A stretch of DNA of 64,000 nucleotides from assembly GCA_032716605.1 (NCBI GenBank), contig CM064512.1, forward strand, positions 25,732,701 to 25,796,700. Reading direction: 5' to 3'. Source of the DNA: Paralithodes platypus (taxonomy: Eukaryota; Arthropoda; Malacostraca; Decapoda; Lithodidae). The notes below the pieces were generated by a model, which did no database searches, was not told the DNA's origin, and saw only the letters and a list, made by a program, of their open reading frames with translations. The translations under genes and the position numbers were made by a program. Within the stretch, counting starts at the first letter, position 1; the number at the start of each line of letters is the position of its first letter. Shown here one piece after another: positions 32,569-42,879 of the stretch.

Positions 32569-34318
32569 ACAATGTAGAGTGTTCTAGTCTTCACCCAATG
32601 CTCGGCAACGGCCATATCTAGCTCTGGTATGCATAAACACTTGGTTAGGCCATTTATTTGCAGAGATATGAGCATCGGTAAATGACGAAAGTCAGGATTA
32701 ATGGTTTTTGCGGCCGACATAGCCTAGCCACGCATTGCCCACAACGACAACACACACACTCTCACTCGACATAGCCAAACAAACAATAACATACGTGTGC
32801 TTCGGTAATTATTCTCACCTCACACAATAACTACACAATGTAGAGTGTTCTAGTCTTCACCCAATGCTCGGCAACGACCATATCTAGCTCTGGTATGCAT
32901 AAACACTTGGTTAGGCCATTTATTTGCAGAGATATGAGCATCGGTAAATGCCGAAAGTCGGGAGTAATGGTTCGGCGGCCGACATAGCCTAGCCACAATT
33001 TGCACACAACGACAACACACACACACACACACTCACTCGACATAGCCAAACAAACAATAACATACGTGTGTTTCAGTAATTATTCTCACCTCACGCAATA
33101 ACTACACAATGTAGAGTGTTCTAGTCTTCACTCAATGCTCAGCAACGACCATATCTAGCTCTGGTATGCATAAACAATTGGTTAGGCCATTTATTTGCAG
33201 ACATATGAGCATCGGTAAATGACGAAAGTCGGGTTTAATGGTTTTTGCGGCCGACATAGCTTAGCCACGCATTGCACACAACGACAACACACACACACAC
33301 TCGCTGGACATAGCCAAACAAACAATAACATACGTGTGTTTTGGTAATTATTCTCACCTCGAACAATAACTACACAATGTAGAGTGTTCTAGTTTTCACC
33401 CAATGCTCGACAACGACCATATCTAGCTCTGGTATGCATAAACACTTGGTTAGGACATTTATTTGCAGAGATATGAGCATCGGTAAATGACGAAAGTCGG
33501 GAGTAATGGTTCGGCGTCCGACATAGCCTAGCCACACATTGCACACAACGACAACACACACACACACTCACTCGACATAGCCAAACAAACAATAACATAC
33601 GTGTGTTTCAGTAATTATTCTCACCTCGCGCAATAACTACACAATGTAGAGTGTTCTAGTCCTCACTCAATGCTCGGCAACGACCATATCTAGCTCTGGT
33701 ATGCATAAACACTTGGTTAGGCCATTTATTTGCAGACGTATGAGCATCGGTAAATGACGAAAGTCGGGATTAATGTTTTTTGAGGCCGACATAGCCTAGC
33801 CACGCATTGCACACAACGACAACACACACACACACTCACTCGATATAGCCAAACAAACAATAACATACGTGTGTTTTGGTAATTATTCTCACCTCACACA
33901 ATAACTACACAATGTAGAGTGTTCTAGTCTTCACCCAATACTCGGCAACGACCATATCTAGCTCTGGTATGCATAAACACTTGGTTAGGCCATTTATTTG
34001 CAGAGATATGAGCATCGGTAAATGACGAAAGTCGAGAGTAATGGTTCGGCGGCCGACATAGCCGAGCCACGCATTGCACACAACGACAACACACAGACAC
34101 ACTCACTCGACACAGCCAAACAAACAATAACATATGTGTGTTTCAGTAATTATTCACACCTCACACAATAACTACACAATGTAGAGTGTTCTAGTCTTCA
34201 CCCAATGCTCAGCAACGACCATATCTAGCTCTGGTATGCATAATCACATGGTTAGGGCATTTATTTGCAGAGATATGAGCATCGGTAAATGACGAAAGTC
34301 GGGAGTAAAGGTTCGGCA
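32569..34318. repeat. satellite array, about 6.5 units of 266-271 bp
   Basis: AATGTAGAGTGTTCTAG recurs at 32571, 32837, 33108, 33376, 33643, 33911 and 34178. Units contain a short (AC)n tract of variable length. A minus-strand frame of 60-70 codons repeats in each unit but is low-complexity at its start and is not a known domain. Confidence 0.95.
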
Positions 34319-34497
34319 CCCGGTTAGACCCAGCGTCAGTGTAAGTGTTGACCGTGTTAGGAAATTTTTTGATACTTGGGGTGTACCCCGTGCCACCAAA
34401 TCTGCGTTTCCAAAACGCGCGTTACCGGAGGACCGACTGTATGTGTTAGCAAACTATATGTTTTGTTTGCCTACAATTGACAACAGGATATATACAG

Positions 34498-34562
<65 letters not shown>

Positions 34563-34582
34563 GGTATATACCGGTATATATA
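34498..34582. repeat. TA microsatellite
   Basis: About 65 bp of uninterrupted TA followed by TACGGTATATACCGGTATATATA. It abuts the Tigger remnant, which is inserted at a TA. Confidence 0.95.
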
Positions 34583-34584
34583 TA

Positions 34585-34989
34585 CAGTCCATCCTCCTAC
34601 AACGCGAGTTTAGGGGCGGCACTGCGCCTCGTGTTGTAGGTATTTCGCGTTGTAGGAATAACACTTTAAATAGAGATAAGGATGTTGTTTTTGGAGGCAA
34701 GAAGATAACATTGCATTGAGGGTGGAGATTTTGCAGGTAGGCAGGATGGCAGGGGGCATTATCCATTAGCAAATTCATCTTAAAATCCAGTGCGCATCGA
34801 CGTCATCGTGCTGTAAGTGGGGGGGGGGGTCGCGCAGTAAGAGGAGGCGCCGGATTTGAAGCACTCGGCAAGGCAATTTCGCGTTATATGTATTCGGCTC
34901 GGGTTATAAGAGGTTTAGGTAATTCGGGACCCCCCTCGTGTTGAAGGAGGATCGCGTTGTAGGAGCTCGTGTTATAGGAGGATGGACTG
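34585..34989. mobile_element. 405-bp Tigger/pogo deletion derivative
   Basis: CAGTCCATCCTCCTACAACG at 34585 is mirrored by the end at 34989 (CAGTCCATCCTCCTATAACA), with TA on each side, inside a TA microsatellite. It retains a piece of the transposase frame (34671-34778), which identifies the family. Confidence 0.85.
34671..34778 (-). pseudogene. Tigger/pogo transposase, DDE-domain fragment
   Basis: About 36 codons on the minus strand read LLMDNAPCHP...VIFLPPKTTSL. This matches the second-Asp block of the DDE_1 domain of Tigger/jerky/CENP-B-type transposases (DNAP.HP...FLPPNTTSL). The frame then runs into terminal-repeat sequence. The rest of the gene is deleted. Confidence 0.8.
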
Positions 34990-35011
34990 TATATATATAT
35001 ATATATATACC

Positions 35012-35071
<60 letters not shown>

Positions 35072-35111
35072 GGTATATATATATACCGGTATATATATAT
35101 ATATATATACC

Positions 35112-35168
<57 letters not shown>

Positions 35169-35178
35169 TATACTGTAT
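34990..35178. repeat. TA microsatellite with CCGG interruptions
   Basis: Long TA runs broken at regular intervals by TACCGGTA (35009, 35069, 35085 and 35109 region). The palindromic interruptions make the whole stretch self-complementary. Confidence 0.95.
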
Positions 35179-35181
35179 ATA

Positions 35182-35588
35182 CAGGGTGGGTGTGAACTTA
35201 CCGGTACTCCCTATTAGATAATCTACAGTATATAACTTTTGTAATTAATGCTCTATTTTCATTTTAAAAAAAATCTTTTGGTCCTTAGAATAATAGAATT
35301 TTATTTGTGATTTTTGATATCAGGTATCAGTGAAGAAAGCGGTCAAATATGGCACATCGCCTGACGCTGTGTGAGCGAGCTCAGCTGGCTTCCCTTTACG
35401 AGGTGTGGCGGTCGGTGGTACAAGTGCAGATTATGGTGGTGACAGTGTATGAACCTCGTGCCACATTGGATACCAATACCATCAAGAACTACCATTCCAA
35501 GATGATTACCATGGGATCTGTGGTGGATATGCGCAGAAGTGATTTGGATGATGACGGACGACCACTTCTTGGAGCACCCAGTATCTAA
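35182..35588 (+). mobile_element. 5' fragment of a mariner-like element
   Basis: TA|CAGGGTGGGTGTGAACTTACC starts at 35182, resembling the TA|CAGGGTG end at 1190. The frame at 35349-35588 starts MAHRLTLCERAQLASLYEVW and ends near MGSVVDMRRSD...GRP. It resembles the N-terminal helix-turn-helix (DUF4817-type) of mariner/IS630-like transposases in invertebrates (start LT..ERA.LV.LYE, later GSV.D..R.GRP). The catalytic domain is missing; a LINE fragment follows from about 35600. Confidence 0.62.
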
Positions 35589-35599
35589 AGTTATGTAGC

Positions 35600-36260
35600 C
35601 TATGTAGCCTACTGTATGTATAAAGGAAGGGAATAAGTGGAAGTTACCTATGTTTCTGTTTGCTGATGGTACAGTTCTGATGCGTAACAATGAGTTGGAG
35701 CTGCAGGATCTTGTAAATATAGTTGGAACTGTGTGCTAAACGGAAATTGAAGGTGAATGTGGTGAAGGGTAAGGCTATGGTCTTTGAAAGGGGTGCAGTG
35801 ACAGTGTAAGGTAAGGTTGAATGGTCAGGTTATGGAGTATGTCAGCTCAATTAAATATTTGGGCAGTATGATGAGTAAAGATGGGAGCATATAGGATGAA
35901 GTGTGGGATAGGGTACAACAAGGGAAGAGGGTTGTAGGAATGCTAAAAGCAGTGACAAGAAGAAAGTTGGTGAACATGGAAGTAAATAAGTCTTTGCATG
36001 ATAGTGTGGTGATCCCAACATTAACGTACGTGAGTGAAACATGGACATTGTAGGAGAGACATAAATAAAGTGAGAGGGGTGGAAATAAGTTACTTGAGAA
36101 GTGCATGTGGAGTTAGTTACATGGAGACAGACAGACGAATGCGGAAGTACGAGAATGTTGTGGTGTGGCTATGTATGTGCTGGAGAGCGTGACAAGAAAT
36201 TGCTTGCGAAGGTTCGGTTATGTGGAACGTATGATGAGAGAGAGCATAACGAAGAATGTG
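35600..36260 (+). pseudogene. degraded LINE reverse transcriptase fragment
   Basis: Plus-strand codons read PMFLFADGTVLMRNNELELQ near 35650, SSIKYLGSMMSKDGSI near 35850, LKAVTRRKLVNMEVNKSLHD near 35945 and VVIPTLTYVSETWTL near 36010. There are several stops and frameshifts. The catalytic motif reads FADG instead of FADD. The fragment at 6555-6840 belongs to the same family. Confidence 0.75.
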
Positions 36261-36746
36261 GTAGGAGGGTTGACGGAGGACAGAGGTACGTGGAGGCGAG
36301 TCGTTCGTGGCCACCCCTTTGGGGATCAAGACGTCTGGCAATAGATATAGACTTTTCTGCCATGTATCAGGAATATTCTCCTCCCTTATGATTGCATTAA
36401 TCAGCTCTGTAACCAGCCTTACTATGATAATCTTTTAGGAGTTCAGCGACCATTTTACTGTTTCTTTCATTCTTTTGTAATTTTGTTTCCTTCTATCTCT
36501 AGTCAATGTAACCCATGTCAGTAGCTTTTATCTTAAAGTGTGTATCTGGATCCATTTGAGAGTCTGGCCACTATATTATTATTAGTAGATCTGTCTTTCA
36601 CATACAGTATACCTGTACACCCATTTACTTTATTCCAGAACATTTTGTTTTCTTCCATTCCTTGTTTATAGGTCCATAAACACACAGAAAAGTATACAGC
36701 ATAATGGATAGATAGATTTTTATTTGGGTTGTACACCAATTTTCAG
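36261..36746. other. no gene recognised; ends in splice-acceptor-like sequence
   Basis: AT-rich. GTACACCAATTTTCAG at 36731-36746 is a good match to a 3' splice site and is the start point chosen for the next feature. Confidence 0.4.
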
Positions 36747-37216
36747 AAACACCAGCAAAAACTGAGCCAAGCACTTCAACTGCTTCCTCTTCACCTTCAT
36801 TTACAACTGCGCCCTCTTCAGCTTCATTTGCAACTTCTTCCCCTTCAACATCAGAGAGGAACTCTACACATTATATGTTGCAAGCACATGGTAATGTCAG
36901 TTGGGCAAATTATTTTGGTATACCGTGGTCAAGGTTCTCAAGAAAATGTGTACAGACCTTTGAAAAGGACATTAGACCAAAGCCACCAACTAGAAGAGAG
37001 ATGGTAATAATTCTTTGTGCTGAAATATATAAAATTTGTCAAAAACCTGGTAAGAAGGCTTTGTCAATAATTGCTCAAAACATTGCTAAGAGTTATCCCA
37101 AATCTTTTGAGGATATCATTGAAGGAACCCTTGTTGGAACTGGGTTTGACTCGCTACTAAGGCAAATGCAAACAAGATTCGACAGTGTTAGAATAGAGCC
37201 TTTCACTTTTATATGA
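36747..37216 (+). CDS. possible terminal exon, SAMD3-like conserved region
   Basis: An open frame runs from the acceptor at 36746 to TGA at 37214-37216. The first 45 residues are Ser/Thr/Pro-rich. From about 36890 the sequence is ordered: WANYFGIPWSRFS, PPTRREMVIILCAEIYK, KKALSIIAQNIAKSYPKSF, IIEGTLVGTGFDSLLRQM. From memory this resembles a domain in uncharacterised and SAMD3-like animal proteins (PWxx(F/M)...RREMVRI...YPxSFxD...GxGYxSLxxQ). No function can be given. A terminal-repeat-like sequence lies right after the stop, so it may be carried by, or belong to, a transposon. Confidence 0.42.
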
Positions 37217-37262
37217 CCGTGTTATTCAAATCCGTGTTATAGAGAGCACGACTATACTGTAC
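37217..37262. repeat. possible pogo/mariner-like terminal sequence
   Basis: CCGTGTTATTCAAATCCGTG then TTATAGAGAGCACGACTATACTG, ending in TA, has the style of the Tigger-like ends at 34585-34989. No matching left end was found nearby. Confidence 0.35.
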
Positions 37263-37644
37263 ATTACTTATGACCAATGACTGTACCTACAAGTAGGCTC
37301 TACATATATAGTTTGTGATAAAACTGAATTCATATTATACCGTATAGTAATGTATAAAAGGATTTATAATTAATATTTTGTCAATGGAGAGAAGAGATGT
37401 ATTGGGTGGAGACCCTCAATTATCCTAGAGTGACCTTGGAAAAGGTCATGTATGATTATGCAAAAATGGTACTATTAGTACTATTACCTTAACTGGTATA
37501 AATAATTTAAGCTACCGGTAGCATAGAATGATAATAGAATTCAGGTGATTTACTTTTATGATTCCAGCTCACTGTTGTATATAGTGTCTACTGGGGTGAT
37601 TCGGTCCTACTTTTGACCAACGTTTTACTAACTTTCATATATAT

Positions 37645-37740
37645 AGCTGTCTTGATGGTGTAGTAGCTATACTAGGTAACATGCTGGTATTCTGTATTGA
37701 TTGACTGGGGTTCAAGTCTCCCATTGAACTACATGCATTC
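37645..37740 (+). mobile_element. tRNA-like SINE head
   Basis: TGGTGTAGTAGC near 37656 (A-box-like) and GGTTCAAGTCTCC at 37709-37721 (B box). The spacing is slightly long. A related, weaker head is at 23345-23405 (TGGTGTAATAGTTAGC, GACTCGAGTG). Confidence 0.55.
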
Positions 37741-37899
37741 ATTAATTTCATGAATTAATATTTATTGGTTTGTGGTTTGATGTTAAGAACTAAAAGCTAA
37801 ATTAATTACAGTATTGTGATATATACCAGTACTGTAGTTAATATTTTTATGCTAACATACTGCACCCCCTTGGACACTTCATCCTTCCCGTATATGTAC

Positions 37900-38345
37900 T
37901 CCCCTCTCCATTTTATCCAAACGTTTCTTATCCACTGCCAAAACGGCCTTTAACATATTCATCGCAAAGGCCCACATTACGCTATTTTCATTGATGGTTC
38001 CAAAACTACTACTGGTGTTGGTTATGCTGCTGTCTCCTCTAATGCAGTCATTCATTTCTCCCTCCCTCCTCAAGCTTCTGTATTGACTGCTGAACTGCTA
38101 TTAAATCTGCTTTAAAATTATTCTGCTCCCCCCCCCCCACACACACATACACAGTAATTGATAATTTAAAGTGATTCGCAGCACTCACGCTTACTCCTCT
38201 GCCCACGTTTTAGTCGGCCCTACGGCTTTCCCTCCATAATTTGCACCTCCGTGGTTTATGGGTTCAACTTGGTTGGGTGCCTGCATATGTTAGCACTCAA
38301 GGTAATGCAGATGCTGATCAGGCTGCAAAACTTACCATTTCTATG
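37900..38345 (+). pseudogene. LINE RNase H domain fragment
   Basis: Plus-strand codons HYAIFIDGSKTTTGVGYAAV near 37975 hold the first catalytic Asp of RNase H, and ASVLTAELL near 38073 holds the Glu. After a stop and a C/CA tract, QLGWVPAYVSTQGNADADQA at about 38260-38320 holds the last conserved block. This is the RNase H of an I-clade or Jockey-type LINE with a frameshift and internal gap. Confidence 0.75.
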
Positions 38346-38428
38346 ATTACTTCTAGAACTTACTTGGATATTTTATATTTTTTTTTAATAAATCAAAGCA
38401 GGTGGACCGAATCACCCCCGGTCGACAC

Positions 38429-39968
38429 ACAAAGCATCTTCACGATAGTAATTGTGATAACTTTAAAAAAAAAAATTTGCATAGTGATATATGTTTTATT
38501 GTAAGACTGTGTTGGTGCTCAATTATTTAGGTAATCAAAAGTTTATAGCAACAGTATCTACTACCGGTAAAGAAATGTGTACAGTGAAACCTTGCATATC
38601 ACTCTTTAAATTGTACTGGTATATCATTATGAGATGAGAAAATACTAAACTTTTAAGCAATTAAGTCAATGAAAAAATGCCTGTTCAATTAACCCAGCAA
38701 CTGCTGCTGGCCTCTGTGAAGATTTGTCTGCAGGATTGCTGCTGGGCTCTCAGAATTCCAGTTTTTTATTTCCAAAATGTTATTAGCCTACGTGATTCTT
38801 CCCCTCCCTTACCTCATAGAGTCAGCGAGTGGGGGAGGGGTGCCGCGGTTGCCTTTCATCGCAATATTTTAACTCCCGACCACAGTATCTCGACCCGCGC
38901 GGAATATTTGATTGAAAATATAGGCTATATAGGTTCGTATGTGGGATGGCGTTTCCTACACATTGATTGGATTTTCGTCTGATATTGGGAAAGTCGATAA
39001 TATGGCCAAGTGAACGCATACGGGGATCTGGGATTCCCCGAACTCGCGCTTGTCGGGTTAATGTGATGGAGAATGAGTGTGGCTCTTTTCATTGTTTGAA
39101 ATATGTCTTGCCTACTCAATCAGTTATATCTTTCCTTCTAACAGGATAATCAGCCAATCTGGTGCTCATGAGATAGCCTACATAGCAAGTCTCCCTTGGC
39201 ACTATCTAAATGATACTGGGGTGGTGCGAACTTTGAGCGAGAGCCCGGACAGATTTTTCATTTTTTTCTTGAGTGCTTTATAGAATAAAACTTTTAGATT
39301 CTGCTGCATGAATAGGAACATAGAGTATCAAGGGAGAAAGTATGCAAGCTATCCCATAAACACCTTAAGGAAGAATTTGTATTTTCAGATATTAAAATTA
39401 AAAGTGTGAAACTTATAATATTAACAAACCATAACTACAGTAGTTATTGAACAGAGTAAAATTAGCAAATTATTCAAATCGCTATGTGACATTAACTTAT
39501 CAAAGAAATTAACATAATAATAAATCGGCTAGTGAGTTAATTTCCCCGCACTAACTAATTGCAAATTTATTAACATACTCTCATCATAGTCAAGGAATTA
39601 ATCAAATGGAAAATTCAGAACGTTCCAGTAAATTCTGCGCAAATATAAAATTAAATTGTACTGTTAGATTTTAGAGTATTATATTCTAAAAAGTTAAACA
39701 ATATCATACAACAAAGTTATGTTAACAACGCACATAAAACAGTAGCGACTAAATCAATAAAATATAATATATGTACAAATTTACAGATTGACAAGAAATT
39801 GAACAATCAAAATATAATAATAAATGCATAAACTCAAAGATAGTGTTACCGGGTAGGCACCTGTGAGTCTAGCATGGACACATAACCCCTATCGACTGAT
39901 GCCCTACAACTCTCCTACATTTATTGTACAAATAAAATAGGCAATCAATTGATACAACCTTATATAAA
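38429..39968. other. no gene recognised
   Basis: AT-rich apart from 38800-39070, which is richer in G+C. Open frames of up to about 100 codons there lack domain features. Confidence 0.5.
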
Positions 39969-41385
39969 TTTTTTTTCCTCTCTCTTTTATACCTCAGGCA
40001 CAAATTCCCAAAAGGAGTGGCAGAGACATGACCAAATCAATCCCACCCATCAATGTCATACTAGGAGGAGTCCAGGAGACCCTGACCCATATTGAGGCCT
40101 TCCAACATAGGTACTCCAAAGCCCGAATCTCCCAGAGCTTGTGGGCAAAGCATGCAAGGGGGGGCTTGTTCCTGCAGTCCCCCCCCCCACTACTTCCAGA
40201 GTAGGATCCAGAGAACCCCTGTTTACCCCTGCCCCTTCCCAATGCTCTGGTCCATGGGCCCGACACCAGATGAACTGTAGTCCACCTGGCGTCGGACCCT
40301 TTCCTCCCCTACGACCGCGTCATCACTCCTTTATTCACTAGTCTTCACCAATCATTCCAGTTCATCATCACCGCTGTTGCCTGTTCTTCAGTCATATCTC
40401 TATCTTGCAATGCACTCTTCACACTATCTCTCCATCTCCATGGAGGTCTTCCTCTTGGTCTGTTTCCCTCTTTTTTCAGACTCATATATTCTCTTTGTAG
40501 GCATTTCTTCTCCCATTCGCTCAACATGTCCATACCAGCTCAGCAGCCTTCTTTCCACTCTCTTCAATAATGGTTCCTGCTGTTCCACTCTCCTACGTAC
40601 CTCTTTAATTCTCACTCTATCTCTCTGCGTCACTCCATATATACTCCTCAGACATCTCCTCTCCATCACGTCTAACCTTCTTTTCTCTTGTGCATTCATA
40701 CCCCATGTTTGTCCCATATATAACTGTTGGCAATACTATCCCTTGATACATTGTTCTCTTAGTTTTCACTTCAAGACTTCTCACCTTCCACATACTTTTC
40801 ATTGCCCAAAACACTTTCTGTCTCACCTCCATTTCCATACCTGGATTCCTGCTTACCAGACCTCCCAGATATTTAAGGGGGGCCACAGTGTTTTTTCTGG
40901 GTTGTATCCATTACAACACATTCAGCAATCTATATACCCCCCCTTCCCCCTTCAGGGTAGCGAGCTGATTTTTCTACCGAAAAATCGGCTCTCTGCCGTT
41001 CGCTAGCCTGAAGGGGGAAGGGGGCGGGGATATATAGATTGCTGAATATGTTGGAATGGATAAATCCCAGAAAAAGCCCTGTGGCCCCCCTTAAAACAAT
41101 CCACCTGTTCTAACCTTTCCCCATCCAGTTGAACATTTATTGCCCTATGCACATCTCTTATTACATACCATCACTTTACTTTTCTTAACATTTACCATCA
41201 GCTTCCTTCTCCCCACATACCACATCAAAATCTTTTACCACTCGCTGCAGCTTCTGATCCTCAGAATCTGCCTCCAGTGCTGTATCATCCGCAAACAGCA
41301 GCTGGTTCAACTCCCATCTCTCACCATTTGTTCCTACTAAACCTAATCCTCTACCCATGGTTCTCATTTTCACCTCTCACCATCC
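39969..41385 (-). pseudogene. 5'-truncated LINE with A-tail, interrupted by a MITE
   Basis: The minus strand encodes LNQLLFADDTALEADS (about 41300, catalytic pair intact), then VDCFKYLGGLVSR split by the MITE. It continues with MYQGIVLPTVIYG near 40730, RRLDVMERRCLRSIYG near 40660, LLSWYGHVERM near 40500 and NRPRGRPPWRWRDSV near 40460. The last frame ends at 40345. The probable 3' UTR runs to 39976, where TTTTTTTT on the plus strand marks a short poly(A) tail. The motif order is that of RTE/L1-type RT C-termini. Frameshifts are present. Confidence 0.82.
40877..41090. mobile_element. 214-bp foldback MITE with TTAA duplication
   Basis: The two arms of about 95 bp (GGGGGGCCACAG...TTTTTCTGGG...CAGCAATCTATATA...CCCCCTTCAGG) are near-perfect mirrors around TTTTTCTACCGAAAAATCGG. 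TTAA at 40873-40876 and 41091-41094 flanks it. Removing the MITE and one TTAA restores the LINE frame. TTAA targeting points to piggyBac-type mobilisation. Confidence 0.92.
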
Positions 41386-41689
41386 ATAAACAACTACTAT
41401 ATAAGAGTACTATGTAAAATTAAAACTATAAATAATTAACGATAACTGACATGTATAAAGAGCACTCTTTACTTACAGACTATATACACCAATAGTAAAT
41501 AGAGGTTATAATACTTGAAAAAATTAAAGTTAAAAATACTTGATTGAAATTATTAATGTCAAATTTAAGAAGGGTCAATAATTGACTTTAAAAACATGAA
41601 CTTTATGCAACAATTTATTTGCTTCAAAACCTGTCTACCAAGAGTCTGTATAGTGACCTAGCTCAAGACCAAAAATCATCTAATTTAGT

Positions 41690-42110
41690 TCAAATTTTAC
41701 AAAATCTTAGGGAATAAAATCAATTATATGTAATTTATTATCAACATTACTGCTAGGGAAAGGAAAGTTTATTACATTAAATTTGTTATCAACTTTGTGA
41801 TATATTTTAAGTGTGTACTGTTTGTTATTAATTTGTATATTGATATCAAAGACATTTTCTATTTTATCATTTACATTTTCTTGTGTGAGGGGGGGGGGGG
41901 GGATAGAATTTGGATTATTATTTTTTATTTTATTTTTTATTTGATTAAAGGCTAGTATATTAATAACTAGAATATCGTTAATTTGTCTTTCTTACTATCA
42001 ACTAGGTTTCTTATAAACTTAAATTCTAATGCAAGCAAGAATAAATATGCAATTAAATGGTTAGCATTTCCACCCATAGGAATACTGTACCTAATATTAG
42101 TTTGAAAATG
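41690..42110 (-). pseudogene. degraded Penelope-like reverse transcriptase
   Basis: Minus-strand codons YSIPMGGNANHLIAYLFLLA (about 42090-42030) resemble the IPMGTNCAPLLADLFL block of a Penelope-related RT group. QINDILVINILAFN (about 41990-41950) resembles its YxDDIL catalytic block with the first Asp lost. LKIYHKVDNKFNVINFPFPS (about 41820-41765) resembles its KxYDKRDDFNFxIVNFP block. Frames are broken by A/G runs. Confidence 0.6.
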
Positions 42111-42879
42111 TAGGGCCCGAATTTAAGATAAGTACCGTATTGAAACGTAGAAATTTAGGGAGTCTTAAGTTTAGTTCTATCGAAATATGCTGAACTTTTT
42201 GGGGTTAGAGCTAAGTGATGCATCATTAATGTATGAATAAACATTAATGAAGTAATTACCAATCTTCACAACTCTGTCCAAATGCAAATCTATGATAAAG
42301 CATAGCCTGAATATAATGAATCTAAAGGCAAATTGGTATAAAACATTGAAAAGTCGAAGCTATGAACTGAGGTAACATTACTCAGAATTAATTTGATCTA
42401 CAACTTCTAATGAGTTAATACTCCAAAAATAACTAATCCCAGATCTTTTCTTGGTGTCACAGTATATATAATCTATAGTAAAGCCCATTATAGTTTGATT
42501 TCCATGCTGTACCAATGAAATTCCTTCAGGCCAGTCCTAGAGTAGTTTCTTACTGAAACTTAGTGGTTTGGTTAATATAATGTATTGAAAAAAAAACCAT
42601 GCAAGATTTGCAATTTTTATTTATTTTTTTCAAAATAAATGAATTGAATTTAATCTTAATAGTTACTAATTATCCTTATCATCCATGTATTATGACTTAC
42701 AATCACATAGTCGAAAACAAGGCCAGATACGCTTAGGTTGTAGGTTATTCCATGATCAATTGATGTATACTGTATATATATATATATTAAAACAAAGGAA
42801 CTTTGAGACTTCTGGATGGGTGTCGTTGGTTGTGTCTTCTCTCGGTCATCCCCAGCAATAAAAGTATGCCATAATTGTA
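42111..42879. other. no gene recognised
   Basis: AT-rich, with a short TA run at 42773-42788. It may include further decayed parts of the Penelope-like element, but no motif could be read. Confidence 0.45.

Larger units (their letters stand above)
27372..34439. mobile_element. 7.07-kb block with Tigger/pogo-like terminal repeats
   Basis: CAGTCAGTCCTCCGGTAACG at 27372 and its mirror ending at 34439 match at 21 of 22 bases through CG, and both are flanked by TA. The style of the ends resembles the Tigger remnant at 34585. Inside are a 267-bp satellite, a LINE and an 8-bp-TSD element; no transposase was recognised. It may be one element or two unrelated ends. Confidence 0.6.
37584..38428. mobile_element. 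845-bp block with about 30-bp inverted ends
   Basis: GTGTCTACTGGGGTGATTCG at 37584 mirrors GGACCGAATCACCCCCGGTCGACAC ending at 38428 (core GGGTGATTCGGTCC identical). No clear target duplication is seen. A SINE head and a LINE RNase H piece lie inside. Confidence 0.6.

Noticed and set aside
32484..34133. Repeated 60-70-codon minus-strand frames with a Cys/Val-rich start
   Set aside because: They fall once per 267-bp satellite unit; the start comes from the (AC)n tract. At 32484-32720 part of the frame is LINE endonuclease sequence.
34446..35221. Long open frames of Tyr-Ile repeats over the TA tracts
   Set aside because: They are translations of (TA)n microsatellites; only the 36 codons at 34671-34778 have protein-like content.
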